Part shown: piece after piece, positions 46,771 to 56,250 of the stretch
How positions within the stretch are numbered: position 1 is the first letter of the stretch
Layout: each line of letters opens with the position of its first letter
Assembly: GCA_022925895.1 (NCBI GenBank)
Contig: JAKSYS010000008.1
Coordinates: 124,001-188,000 of the forward strand
Source of the DNA: Fragilaria crotonensis
Taxonomy: Eukaryota; Bacillariophyta; Fragilariophyceae; Fragilariales; Fragilariaceae
DNA: 64,000 nt
Reading direction: 5' to 3'
Program-made: the position numbers and the translations under genes
The notes under the pieces: model-generated
Seen by the model: the letters and a program-made list of their open reading frames with translations, nothing else
Databases searched by the model: none
What the model was told of the DNA's origin: nothing

Positions 46771-49700
46771 ATGTTGGTGGAAGGCAATCCTAATGACACA
46801 TGGAACTCTGAAGAAACATTACAAATGGTCAACACGGCATGCCTGAATCGATGCATAAGATCCAGACGCAGAACGCGACAGCAGCAGGAACAAGAACAAC
46901 AACAAGATACGGTTGTTGTCGTTTGCAACATCAGCAACGATAATGACCATGACAACCGAATACCAGTCGTTTGCGCCATATCCACCACAGTACCATCAAG
47001 GGCAACAACAACAGCACCGATACGAACACACAGCCAAGGATCGAAATTCGCAGCAACAGTACTCCTTTGGCTGGTTCTGATTTCCATGGTGACATCCAAC
47101 AGCATCGCCGCTGCAACAGCTGATGATTCAAAAGCCATATCCTCATCCGTACGATATCCGTCGTTATTAATTTGTACTCTGATTGATGGTTCTGTCATTG
47201 CACTGTCCAGTGATTCGGGACAATTGAGTTCCTTCTTTCAAACTGGTCGTGATCTGGTTTCGACAACTACAACTACAACTAACAACAATGACAACACTGA
47301 CGACAAAAATAACCTTGACAACAACAAAAATAATAATCATGGCAACATGAACCACCATCATCACACATTGGTCGTTCCCGATCTTGACGGAAATTTGTAC
47401 CAAACTCGGAATATGCAAGAATTGGGTGTTACGATTGATGAGATCCTTCAAGCACCTGTCCAAACCTGCGTCGAAAATCATTTTCCAGGACAACCGCCCC
47501 TGTGTGGTATTGTCACGGCTGCCAAGCTCACATCACTGTATGGAATGGATGCCTCGTCTGGAAAACTGGTTTGGAGTTCGCATTCGTCATCGCCACCATC
47601 AGATTCGTCATCCAATACGAAATCATCATCGAATGATATTGTCGTACTGCAGCGAGAGGATTACTTTGTACAACACCTTTCGGCATCCACGGGAAATCAA
47701 GTTTGGAATGTTACCCTGGGACGCTTTTCGGCGCCTAATTTTGGATCCAAACGGCATTCTGCAACGACTGGACCAACGACGACATCGACCACTGGTCATC
47801 TTATGATTGATGATGATGGAATCGAGGATCTCACTCCCGAGAATGAAGATGATAATATCGGAATGATGATGGTCAAGATGCCTTTTATATCCTTTGATGA
47901 ACAAGGTCGCATCCTCACAGTCATTGATCAAAACACTCGACAAGTGCAATGGCGACGACAATTGCCACATGTCATTGCCCGAGTGTATGGATTGTGTGAT
48001 GGAATATGGGTTCCACTCACCATTGTTGAACCGGACGATAGTGAAATTCCCGAGGACCATGACGTTGATACGGGTACTCCATTGTCCGAACCGCAACAAT
48101 TGCTCTTGCCACCATCCAATCAAGATGATGAAATTTATCAACTTTTAATGGAACAACAATTGAAGCAAGCATATACAGCACAACAGTGGGCATTCGACAC
48201 GGGTGTTGGACTCTACCATCCGCCACTCGCAAACGAGTTGAACAATTTCAACGACAATTCGGACGAGGCGCGAACTCAGGAACAACTACAACAACAACAA
48301 CAACTACAACAACTACAACAACAACAGTTGGGAAACGGAGTTGTGGGCCCAATGTGTGTGCTCGATTCTCTGCGGCCCGATGTCTTCATTTGTGTTCAAC
48401 CCGGTGAACCGGCATTCTATGTTCCCATCCCCGATGGCGTACAACAAACACCAATCGCAACAGTCCCTGTATATCCACCGGATTTGAGACCATCCGGCGG
48501 TTTATTCCTCACATGGCCAATCTTGGCGGGTATTGTTATCACCGCCATTGCCGGAGCCTGTGGAATCGTGTACATGTACCTGAATAAGAAACAAAATTGG
48601 TTGGTGCAGCCAGAAGATTCGACCCCAGCTACATCACATCACAGCGACATTCCTCCCAATTTTTCACCACTATCATTGGACCGGCATGTGTCGGTACCAA
48701 TCGAGGGAAATCATAATCATCTTCGTGACAGTAATACTACCAGTAGTAGTATTTCACCACACGTGGTGACGAGAAGCACGAGCATGCCAGTATTGAGTCG
48801 AGACAAGTCGGCGGTCAGTGGGGATAAGGGAAGCACGCTGCTCGACTCGTTATCACCGGGAGGCACTACCTCACTGCGACAGAGGTCTTCCAACACTGTC
48901 TCGGACAATAATTCCTCGACAGCTGCACAATTAAGTCAAGTATCCCCTATGCTCAAGGTACCAGCAAGCCTGGAAGGCTTTCCCTTGGTTCGATACTCGA
49001 GATATCGATCGGAATTCAAGGAACTCGCACCACTCGGGAAGGGAGGATTTGGATCTGTATTTGAATGCCAAAACTTGCTGGATGGTCGCAAATACGCCGT
49101 TAAGAAAGTGCCGATTCAACTCTTTGACGACCCCCAGCTCACCCGAGATCGTCTTCAGCGAGTTTTAAGAGAAGTCAAGATTTTGGCGCTGCTGGACCAT
49201 CCCAACATTGTGCGATATTACACGGCATGGATGGAAGTGGAAGAAAGAACCGACGAAGGCAGAGAAAACATGTCTTCAGCAGCACGAGGCACTGGCGATG
49301 AGGGTTATTACACCAGTTACAAGTATCGTTCCAAACGATATTCAAGTAGCATCTTGTTGACAACGGCGGGTTGGCTTGACGATGGTCGACCGAGTCAAAT
49401 GACGATGAACCGGCGAAGAGGACCACCCCAACAGAAACGGAAATCGCAACCACCACAACCCAATCCTTTAGGAACTCATTGGAATATCTTTGATGAGGAC
49501 ATGTCACAGTTATCTCTCGAGAAACGAACATATGCCTCTGTCGAATCACTCTCCGATTATGGCTTTCACTTTGAACGCGACGAGAACAGCGGCGATTCGA
49601 CTAATGAGCCAACCGAGGAGGAAGACGAAAGCAACGATGATGACAACAACACATCCAGCAAAATGGTACAATTTGAGCCAATTCATCAGCAGGAGCAGAG

Positions 49701-50820
49701 CGATGACGACGACGAAGACAACGTTTCATCATCCTGTTCCTCGGACGATGGCAGTCTTGGAACCGTCTTGTCTGAAAAGTCTGATGCGGAATCCTCGGTT
49801 TCTAAAACACCGAGTGAGCCAAAGTTGCGACACATTTTGTACATTCAAATGCAACTTTGTGGTCAAAAGACTTTGGCTAACTTTCTTTGTAATCACAAGG
49901 CACGCTGTACACCTGATGGGACAGAAGTGGATATCCACTACGCGCTCAAGTTATTTCACCATATTGCCATGGGTGTCAAGTACGTTCATTCTCAAGACTT
50001 GATCCATCGAGATTTGAAACCAAATAACTGCTTCATGGATGATTCCGGCATTGTCAAGGTTGGAGATTTTGGTCTAAGTCGAGAAACAAATAATTTGATG
50101 AATACATCGCTGCGCGCTGAGGAGGACAGATCTTTGTCGAATGGCGATGGGGAGGAAAATACTGCTGGGGTTGGAACACGGGCTTACGCCAGTCCTGAAC
50201 AGATTAAGGGCTCAGACTACGACAACTCGACCGACATTTACTCACTTGGGTTCATTCTCTTTGAACTGACCTTTCGAATGTCCACTGGAATGGAACGGCA
50301 TATAATGTTCTCCCGATTGCGACAAGGAGTGATTCCAGACGAGTGGGCAACCAATGTTGCTGGATCGTTCCCCATTCTTAACTCCATGCTTTCGGCGATG
50401 CTGTCTCCAATCCCATCGGAACGTCCATCTGCAGATGATATTGTTCGAATGATGGACAAGGTATTGGGGGAATTCACAATCCAATCCTTGGATCAGAGCC
50501 TACAAGATGAGAGTTCCATGTTGTTGCTGCGCGTCGAGGTCCAACCTTCGGATCTTGTTTTAAATCGAACCATGCAGCTCATCAAGGATGCCGCCCCTGG
50601 CGTGAAGATTGATCAATACGGCCTCCGTTCTGGAGGTGACTCTAGTACGATCATTGAGTTTGCCTTGTCAGGGACAGATCAGACAGGACTGGACCTTGTC
50701 TTATCGGCCATGCAAGCATGTCCTGACATCAAAGTCGCCAGACAGGTGGCGAACAAGAGTAAACTCAGTCGCCAGCAATCTTACTCGGCTACGACCGGTA
50801 GTGACTGCACACGCGATTAG
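46771..50820 (+). CDS. PERK-like ER-stress eIF2-alpha kinase with C-terminal ACT-like domain
   Basis: Intact, 1,349 residues. A hydrophobic signal-anchor segment (about 93-115, FAATVLLWLVLISMVTS) leads into a luminal region (about 125-560) with beta-propeller-like strands as in PERK and IRE1: SLLICTLIDGSVIALSSDSG, LYGMDASSGKLVW, LSASTGNQVWNVTLG. A membrane span follows at about 578-604. The cytosolic kinase starts near 742: glycine loop LGKGGFGSV (755-763), catalytic Lys 778, a large acidic insert (about 825-1017) between N-lobe strands as in the PEK family, HRDLKPNN (1079-1086), DFG (1099-1101), activation-loop Thr in VGTRAYASPE, and a C-lobe to about 1235. It should phosphorylate eIF2-alpha when unfolded protein builds up in the ER. 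Unusually, residues 1250-1326 look like an ACT domain (RVEVQPSDLVLNRTMQLIK onward). Poly-Gln and poly-Asn runs are present. Neighbouring MITEs are recent; the gene itself shows no damage. Confidence 0.88.
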   Translation: MLVEGNPNDTWNSEETLQMVNTACLNRCIRSRRRTRQQQEQEQQQDTVVVVCNISNDNDHDNRIPVVCAISTTVPSRATTTAPIRTHSQGSKFAATVLLWLVLISMVTSNSIAAATADDSKAISSSVRYPSLLICTLIDGSVIALSSDSGQLSSFFQTGRDLVSTTTTTTNNNDNTDDKNNLDNNKNNNHGNMNHHHHTLVVPDLDGNLYQTRNMQELGVTIDEILQAPVQTCVENHFPGQPPLCGIVTAAKLTSLYGMDASSGKLVWSSHSSSPPSDSSSNTKSSSNDIVVLQREDYFVQHLSASTGNQVWNVTLGRFSAPNFGSKRHSATTGPTTTSTTGHLMIDDDGIEDLTPENEDDNIGMMMVKMPFISFDEQGRILTVIDQNTRQVQWRRQLPHVIARVYGLCDGIWVPLTIVEPDDSEIPEDHDVDTGTPLSEPQQLLLPPSNQDDEIYQLLMEQQLKQAYTAQQWAFDTGVGLYHPPLANELNNFNDNSDEARTQEQLQQQQQLQQLQQQQLGNGVVGPMCVLDSLRPDVFICVQPGEPAFYVPIPDGVQQTPIATVPVYPPDLRPSGGLFLTWPILAGIVITAIAGACGIVYMYLNKKQNWLVQPEDSTPATSHHSDIPPNFSPLSLDRHVSVPIEGNHNHLRDSNTTSSSISPHVVTRSTSMPVLSRDKSAVSGDKGSTLLDSLSPGGTTSLRQRSSNTVSDNNSSTAAQLSQVSPMLKVPASLEGFPLVRYSRYRSEFKELAPLGKGGFGSVFECQNLLDGRKYAVKKVPIQLFDDPQLTRDRLQRVLREVKILALLDHPNIVRYYTAWMEVEERTDEGRENMSSAARGTGDEGYYTSYKYRSKRYSSSILLTTAGWLDDGRPSQMTMNRRRGPPQQKRKSQPPQPNPLGTHWNIFDEDMSQLSLEKRTYASVESLSDYGFHFERDENSGDSTNEPTEEEDESNDDDNNTSSKMVQFEPIHQQEQSDDDDEDNVSSSCSSDDGSLGTVLSEKSDAESSVSKTPSEPKLRHILYIQMQLCGQKTLANFLCNHKARCTPDGTEVDIHYALKLFHHIAMGVKYVHSQDLIHRDLKPNNCFMDDSGIVKVGDFGLSRETNNLMNTSLRAEEDRSLSNGDGEENTAGVGTRAYASPEQIKGSDYDNSTDIYSLGFILFELTFRMSTGMERHIMFSRLRQGVIPDEWATNVAGSFPILNSMLSAMLSPIPSERPSADDIVRMMDKVLGEFTIQSLDQSLQDESSMLLLRVEVQPSDLVLNRTMQLIKDAAPGVKIDQYGLRSGGDSSTIIEFALSGTDQTGLDLVLSAMQACPDIKVARQVANKSKLSRQQSYSATTGSDCTRD

Positions 50821-51030
50821 TAGACTACCGTCTCTGACACTCTACTAGAGATCAATCCAATCAGCATAATCTGCAGCCAAGTATTAAATGCAAGTTTTAA
50901 TAGAAGTAGGGTTCCAAGTTTCGATTCCAGTGCTGCTGCCACGTTCGCTGTTCAACATTCAACACTACTGTATGTACTTCGTACCGTATAGAGATTTAAC
51001 GGTAGTATTTTTTTTGATAAGGTTAGCATT

Positions 51031-51056
51031 TTCATTCACTCAATGCGAAAACTGCA
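51031..51056 (+). promoter_or_regulatory. Conserved upstream motif, membrane-protein paralogue 1
   Basis: TTCACTCAATGCGAAAACTG with flanking bases lies about 190-215 bases before the start codon. Near-identical blocks sit upstream of the two paralogues (53356-53379 and 56056-56086). Confidence 0.5.
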
Positions 51057-51245
51057 GGGGTGAAATGAGGTACAGTAAGAATACTCATCTAGTGGTACCG
51101 GTGCTGTACAAAGGGGGGATCAAGTATGGCGTCTCATCAGAGGTTCATGTCATCTCACAAGGTTATTCAACGATTCTCGAACCATTGCGCTATCCGACGC
51201 GACGCGCATTTGCAGTCAACACGTACAGGACATCAACCGTGCAGC

Positions 51246-52181
51246 ATGAGGTACCGTAAGGCAATCCTCCTCCTCCTGATAGCTCTTTCCATCGTGGCAA
51301 AGGACGTCTCGGCTGGGTGTAGCGTTGTCAACAGGTTCATCGGGGTCGACAGCGGCGACTTTGTAGGCATGTCCTTCAAATACGATCTTACGGTAAAGAG
51401 TGGAACAACCCAAGCAGATATCAGAACAAATATCTTGCCAGCAATCGAAAAGGCACTTGCCAAAAAAATCGCCCCCTTCATGATCCCCGCCTGCGCAGCG
51501 AGTGGAACGGACACTTCCAAGTATCCTGACGTTGTTGGCCTGGACCTTGATCCAAAAGATACAATTGCAGGCGCCTGCGCCTCCAATGTGGCCAATTGCT
51601 ACACCATCAACGGCAAGATGAGCGTCTATGTGTCAACCACAGCCAATAATGTTGCATCGTATTTCAATTTCGCAGTGGCCTCTGTGTTAGGAACGCTCAA
51701 GACAGGAACCCTGGTGGATCTTGCCATTGCTTCATTGGGAAACTTTAAAAGCGTTACAATTCCAACTTTGCCACCAACTCCGTCGCCAACTCCCCCTCCT
51801 TCGCCACGGCCTACATTGGCTAAAACGTCTCCTACGTCCTTGCCAACACGGTGGCCGGTACAGAAAACAACATCTGCGACGACAGCCCGCCCAACATTCC
51901 TGGTGCGAAGCCCCACATTGAAAACGACGAGTAGGACTGAGCTGCCTGGATACACGCTGGCGCCTTCCGTTCCACCCGAGTTGTCAGAAAGTGAAAAGGC
52001 TTTCTTTCAAAGGGTGATTGATCTCAAGGACAATGTCCCTGGCCTTTTCTATTTTGCGATCGGTTCCGTCGTTTTTGCAATCCTATTTGCCATCATTGGA
52101 GGCTGCATTTACTATCAGAGATTAAAGGAAGCAAAGAGAAAGGTAATTGGGGGTCCACGAAAGAAGACCACCAAAAAATGA
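51246..52181 (+). CDS. Secreted single-pass membrane protein, tandem paralogue 1
   Basis: 311 residues from the Met at 51246 (MRYRKAILLLLIALSIV), chosen because it gives a clean signal peptide aligned with the paralogues; the frame is open upstream to 51126. Mature part: CSVVNRFIGVDSGDFVGMSF, a globular domain of about 170 residues with four Cys shared by all copies (GCSVV, PACAAS, GACAS, NCYTI) and a helical LPAIEKALAKKIAPF stretch. The spacing loosely recalls SEA-type domains but I cannot confirm this. A Pro/Thr/Ser-rich linker (likely O-glycosylated) follows, then a membrane span (about 266-290, FYFAIGSVVFAILFAIIGG) and a short basic tail. It is probably a type I cell-surface protein with the globular domain outside. 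The function is unknown. Confidence 0.83.
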   Translation: MRYRKAILLLLIALSIVAKDVSAGCSVVNRFIGVDSGDFVGMSFKYDLTVKSGTTQADIRTNILPAIEKALAKKIAPFMIPACAASGTDTSKYPDVVGLDLDPKDTIAGACASNVANCYTINGKMSVYVSTTANNVASYFNFAVASVLGTLKTGTLVDLAIASLGNFKSVTIPTLPPTPSPTPPPSPRPTLAKTSPTSLPTRWPVQKTTSATTARPTFLVRSPTLKTTSRTELPGYTLAPSVPPELSESEKAFFQRVIDLKDNVPGLFYFAIGSVVFAILFAIIGGCIYYQRLKEAKRKVIGGPRKKTTKK

Positions 52182-53355
52182 TTGATCTCGGCGTTCATTC
52201 CGCGTAAGTACCTTCAAAATACGCAACAAGCTTTGATCAGTAGCCTTGAAATGAGGCGCTGGGACCATCTGAACATTGTCGTCACCTTTCTTGGCTTCCA
52301 AGTAGCCATTTCCTCTACTTTTCTTCATCTCGGTGCATGATGCATTGAATTACGGAAGACTGCGCCCGAATACGCGGACTTTCAATTGCGACGAAACGCA
52401 GATTATCGCAGAGAAGTCGCATACTTAAGATAACGAGGCACACCATTGCTTGCTGGTTCCGCCATTGAATGGATGACCAGCTTGATGGCTGGACGTGTTC
52501 TACAGTGATCTATTTTGCAATGCTGAGTAGTCCTGACAAGAGGCAGAGCGTGATTGGATTGAGTGGACGGCGAGCGGTTTTTGTTCTTGGTTTGCATTGT
52601 GAGAAAAGGATACGACTGGAACTCCGGGGATAAACCGTGGTGATTTGGTCGCATAATAATAGCAAGGCGAACGAATGAGGACCTTTCTCCGGCGAATGAA
52701 TGAGGACCTTTCTCCTTGTGATGAATCCGATATAATCTGAACCCGGCTATTTCAGTCGACAGGTACGACAACCATACCATTTCGATGAGCTTTGCGAACC
52801 ACCAAGCTGTATAAGGCCGAAATTGAACTAATTTCTGCACACCGCTGTGATATTATTTCCAAAAATGGTTTCCACCTTGTAGACCCCAACGATATTGTAG
52901 CCATGCACCTTCCGCGATGTCTAAGTGTAGAATGGATCATAAATATATCCGACGCACTGGAATGCATTCGTGATCCTAGTCTGACTACTTGGGTACTGGA
53001 GTAACTGGTGCAAGTTATCCGAGCCTGCAAGTACTTGTACCTTATGCTTTACAGCATGCATGAGCACAACTTATTCAAACTTTGGAGACTGGTGGACCTC
53101 TCCTGTGCTGTGTTGCTATCAGTCAGTTGCCATTGGAGGTACTGTTGATGGTCTGAACGTAGTGTAGTAATTGGAGTTTGAATGATGTGAAATGTGAAGT
53201 ACGATCACACCGTACCCAAGCACATTAAGGTTACTTTTGCCTTTGGAAGGGTTCGTACTTCAAACTTGAAACTCTCATTCTGTAGTACCAGTAGCGTGGA
53301 CTGTTGTCAGGAAAACAGTAAAATACCAAAATGCGTTAAGGTTACACTACCTTGA
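52182..53355. other. Spacer between membrane-protein paralogues 1 and 2
   Basis: No gene supported. Sequence near 52.62-52.66 kb (GGATAAACCGTGGTGATTTG) has a diverged counterpart near 54.87-54.90 kb, so the duplication unit includes at least 500 bases of 3' flank. GTAC-rich words occur at 52.97-53.04 kb. GAATGAGGACCTTTCTCC is repeated in tandem at 52.67-52.71 kb. Confidence 0.55.
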
Positions 53356-53379
53356 TTTCACTCAATGCGAAAGTTGCAT
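53356..53379 (+). promoter_or_regulatory. Conserved upstream motif, membrane-protein paralogue 2
   Basis: TTTCACTCAATGCGAAAGTT and following bases, about 140-165 bases before the start codon at 53519. It matches the motif before paralogue 1 with one or two changes. Confidence 0.5.
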
Positions 53380-53518
53380 ATGATGTAGTCTACCTTCGCA
53401 CTCTGGTATGCTTGAGTGCGTACATGGGAACTGTTTGCTTCGCTACATGCTCGTTGTTTCCAGACAATTTCGATCTCAGGGGAAAACTTCGGCGAAAACA
53501 GGGCATTAACCATTCATC

Positions 53519-54439
53519 ATGTGGTGTGGTAAGGCAATCCTCCTCCTGCTCGTCCTCGCATTCACGGCAAAGGACGTCTCGGCTGGGTGTACCGTCGTTG
53601 ACAGGTTCATAGGGGTCGACAGCGGCGACTTTGTAGGCATGTCCTTCAAATACGATCTTACGGTAAAGAGTGGAACAACCCAAGCAGATATCAGAACAAA
53701 TATCTTGCCAGCAATCGAAAAGGCACTTGCCGAGAAAATCGCCCCCTTCATTATCCCCACCTGCGCAGCAAGTGGAACGGACACCTCCAAGTATCCGGAC
53801 GTTGTTGGCCTGGATCTGGATCCAAAAGATACAATTGCAGGCGCCTGCGCCACCAATGTGGCCAATTGCTACACAATCAACGGCAAGATGAGCGTCTATG
53901 TGTCATCCACTGCCAAAAATGTGGCATCCTATTTCAATTTCGCAGTGGCGTCTGTGCTCGGAACGCTCAAGACAGAAACGTTCTTGGATAATGCCATTGC
54001 TTCGTTAGGCAACTTCATAAGTGTGCAAACCCCTTCGTCGTCGCCTACGTCGTTACAGCCTACATGGGCGATACCAAGTTCCACGTCCTTGCCATCGCCA
54101 ACACCGTTGCCGGTACAGAAAACATCTGCGACGACAGCCCGCCCAACATTCCGAAGCCCCACATGGGGAAGTAGAAGGACTGGGTTGCCAATTTCCGTGC
54201 TGGCCCCATCCGTTCCACCCGAATCATCAGGTGAGGAAAAGACATTCATTCAAATGGTGAAAGACCTCAAGAATGACAACCCTGGTCTTTTCTTTTTTGC
54301 TATCGGGTCCATCATAGTCGCAATCATACTTGCTATCATTGGGGGCTGCTACTGCTACTGGAAGGTAAAGTTGAAGGTATACGATGCCGCTCTAGGTAAG
54401 GGCAATGGAAATCAGCAAAAGAAGCCCACCAAAAAGTGA
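53519..54439 (+). CDS. Secreted single-pass membrane protein, tandem paralogue 2
   Basis: 306 residues starting MWCGKAILLLLVLAFTAKDV, a standard signal peptide. The globular domain is nearly identical to paralogue 1 over its first 150 residues at both DNA and protein level (CTVVDRFIGVDSGDFVGMSF), so duplication or gene conversion is recent. The Pro/Ser/Thr linker is diverged (SPTSLQPTWAIPSS), then comes a membrane span (about 252-277, FFFAIGSIIVAIILAIIGG) and a longer basic tail ending KKPTKK. The contrast between a conserved outer domain and a fast-changing linker suggests the outer domain carries the function. The same four Cys are present. Family unknown. Confidence 0.85.
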   Translation: MWCGKAILLLLVLAFTAKDVSAGCTVVDRFIGVDSGDFVGMSFKYDLTVKSGTTQADIRTNILPAIEKALAEKIAPFIIPTCAASGTDTSKYPDVVGLDLDPKDTIAGACATNVANCYTINGKMSVYVSSTAKNVASYFNFAVASVLGTLKTETFLDNAIASLGNFISVQTPSSSPTSLQPTWAIPSSTSLPSPTPLPVQKTSATTARPTFRSPTWGSRRTGLPISVLAPSVPPESSGEEKTFIQMVKDLKNDNPGLFFFAIGSIIVAIILAIIGGCYCYWKVKLKVYDAALGKGNGNQQKKPTKK

Positions 54440-55496
54440 ACAATCCAGCATTCATCCCATGCAACTACATCTCTGAACTGAGAAATGGAAGTATCGCCGT
54501 GGGTGTTATTTGATGGACGTTGGCGAATTGGAGCGCTGACATGTGTAACAAGTTTTGATCAGAAGTCTTATAATATCATATTGGGACCATCGGAATATGA
54601 CTTTCTCTACTTGTCTCCACCTCGGTTGTATGATGCATTAATTTACGGTCGATAGCGCCACTATGAGTGGTCATGGAATTGCCAACTTCCACAATATTGT
54701 TTCCGACGAAATGGTCAAGAGTAGCGACAATAAATTGATGGTCTGCTTGATGTCAATAGGCGTTTTCTTCATCAGCCAATTTGTTCTGATTGAAAGTATG
54801 GCATCTGGAAACGCTTAAGTTGGGTTGACTGGACTGGTAGCGGCTTTGTGAGAAAGGACACGACCTGGAGTACTGGGATGAACCTAGGTAATTTGGTTGC
54901 ATTATAGCAACAATATGAACGAATCAGACTGTGGCTGGTGTGCTTAAGCTGGCTTATTTGGAACCAGACTTTAGGGAACCAGACTTTAGGTAGTTGACAG
55001 GTATCGCAATGCGTTGCTAGTAAAACTTTCGATGACCTTTGCCTTCAGAACCAAGATGTAGAAGGACGGAATAAAGAAAATGTATAGTAGCCCACGTAGA
55101 CCATGTTTTCACAAGAGCTTCTGACACAAAATAAGCTTCCCACAATGCGACCAGCTAGAAGACTCCAACAATCTTTTGGCTCTCCGCTCTCCACTTTCAC
55201 CACAACTCCTTTGGGCGTGCTATCCTAATTCCTAATAATGTTTTTTTGGAAACAGGAGAAGTATAGTCAGGCTAAGTATTGTAGAAAATGCTACTCCCGG
55301 TGTCGGTGCCTGTATTCTGTATTGTGAATTGTGATACTCGTACTGTAGTTTGGAGGAGGACCGGTATAAGTATATAGGCTGGTACTACAGTACTAGGTAG
55401 TGTTACAGAGTTGTATGCAATATGGACTGTGGAGTGTGGAGGCTGCCAGGGATGCGCACAATAATATTGTTATTGTATTGTTGGTTTTTGATTTTA
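54440..55496. other. Spacer after membrane-protein paralogue 2
   Basis: The first 500 bases are a diverged copy of the 3' flank of paralogue 1. A 13-base direct repeat AACCAGACTTTAG occurs twice near 54.96-54.99 kb. No gene is seen. Confidence 0.5.
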
Positions 55497-55606
55497 CAAT
55501 ACAATATATTGTTATTGTTGGACCAACCAATACAATATATTGTTATTGTCCGACAGACCAATACAATATACTGATAACAATATATTGCAATATATTGTTC
55601 ATACTC
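55497..55606. repeat. 31-bp palindrome-rich tandem repeat, block 1
   Basis: Units beginning CAATACAATATATTGTTATT start at 55497, 55528 and 55559 with a period of 31. Each contains the palindrome CAATATATTG. The last unit runs into GATAACAATATATTGCAATA, a second palindrome cluster, and ends at TTCATAC. Confidence 0.9.
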
Positions 55607-55703
55607 GGAGTACTTCATACTACGTACGGCACGCTGGAAAGCGTGCCAGCAGTAGTAGATAATACTACTACTGTCTTACTGTACATATACAATAATGTAC
55701 AGT

Positions 55704-55890
55704 ACATTGTACAATATATTGTTATTGTTAGGCCTACCAATACAATATATTGTTATTGTTGGACCTACCAATACAACATATTGGTATTGTTGGAAACGCC
55801 AATACAATATATTGTTATTGTCAGACGAACCAATACAATATATATATTGGTAACAATATATTGCAATATATTGTACATACAATATATTGT
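55704..55890. repeat. 31-bp palindrome-rich tandem repeat, block 2
   Basis: Units of the same 31-bp family start at 55738, 55769, 55800 and 55831, with a partial one before. The block ends in the same GGTAACAATATATTGCAATA module as block 1, followed by TACATAC. The two blocks are therefore copies of one larger unit. Open frames across this DNA are by-products of the repeat. Confidence 0.9.
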
Positions 55891-56055
55891 TGCGCTTCAG
55901 GCTGCAGCACCTACAGTACACTTCACATACTACTAGTAGCTACCGGTAGTACAATTCCTTGGAGTTAATTTGATTCGTCTATTTGGTACCAGTAGTCCGT
56001 ATGAATTATGCTTGGGGTGATAGCATAGACCTCATTAAGGATACGTCCGTAAAGA

Positions 56056-56086
56056 TTTCACTCAATTGAGAATTGGGAAAACTGCA
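56056..56086 (+). promoter_or_regulatory. Conserved upstream motif, membrane-protein paralogue 3
   Basis: TTTCACTCAAT, a short insertion, then GGGAAAACTGCA, about 165-195 bases before the start at 56251. It is the same motif as upstream of the two paralogues with an 8-base insertion. A run of C follows at about 56099-56112. Confidence 0.45.
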
Positions 56087-56250
56087 CATGTGAGCCATCC
56101 CCCCCCCCCCCCGTGTACGAGGTAAGATGTGGGAGCATGTGCTTAAAACATTGATACTTGCCTACATTTACATTACCTTCATACATTCTCGTTATCTTCT
56201 TACCATAACGATCCGAATCGACGCGCTCTCACAGGTTCGCAGGGCATCCG

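Noticed and set aside
51126-51245. Upstream start for membrane-protein paralogue 1
   Set aside because: The extra 40 residues are not hydrophobic, have no counterpart in the paralogues, and would bury the signal peptide.
55497-55890. Possible CRISPR-like array
   Set aside because: The units are contiguous with no unique spacers and the setting is eukaryotic.
55400-55936. Open frame of 178 residues
   Set aside because: Made by translating the 31-bp repeat; its residues repeat with the DNA period and no domain is seen.
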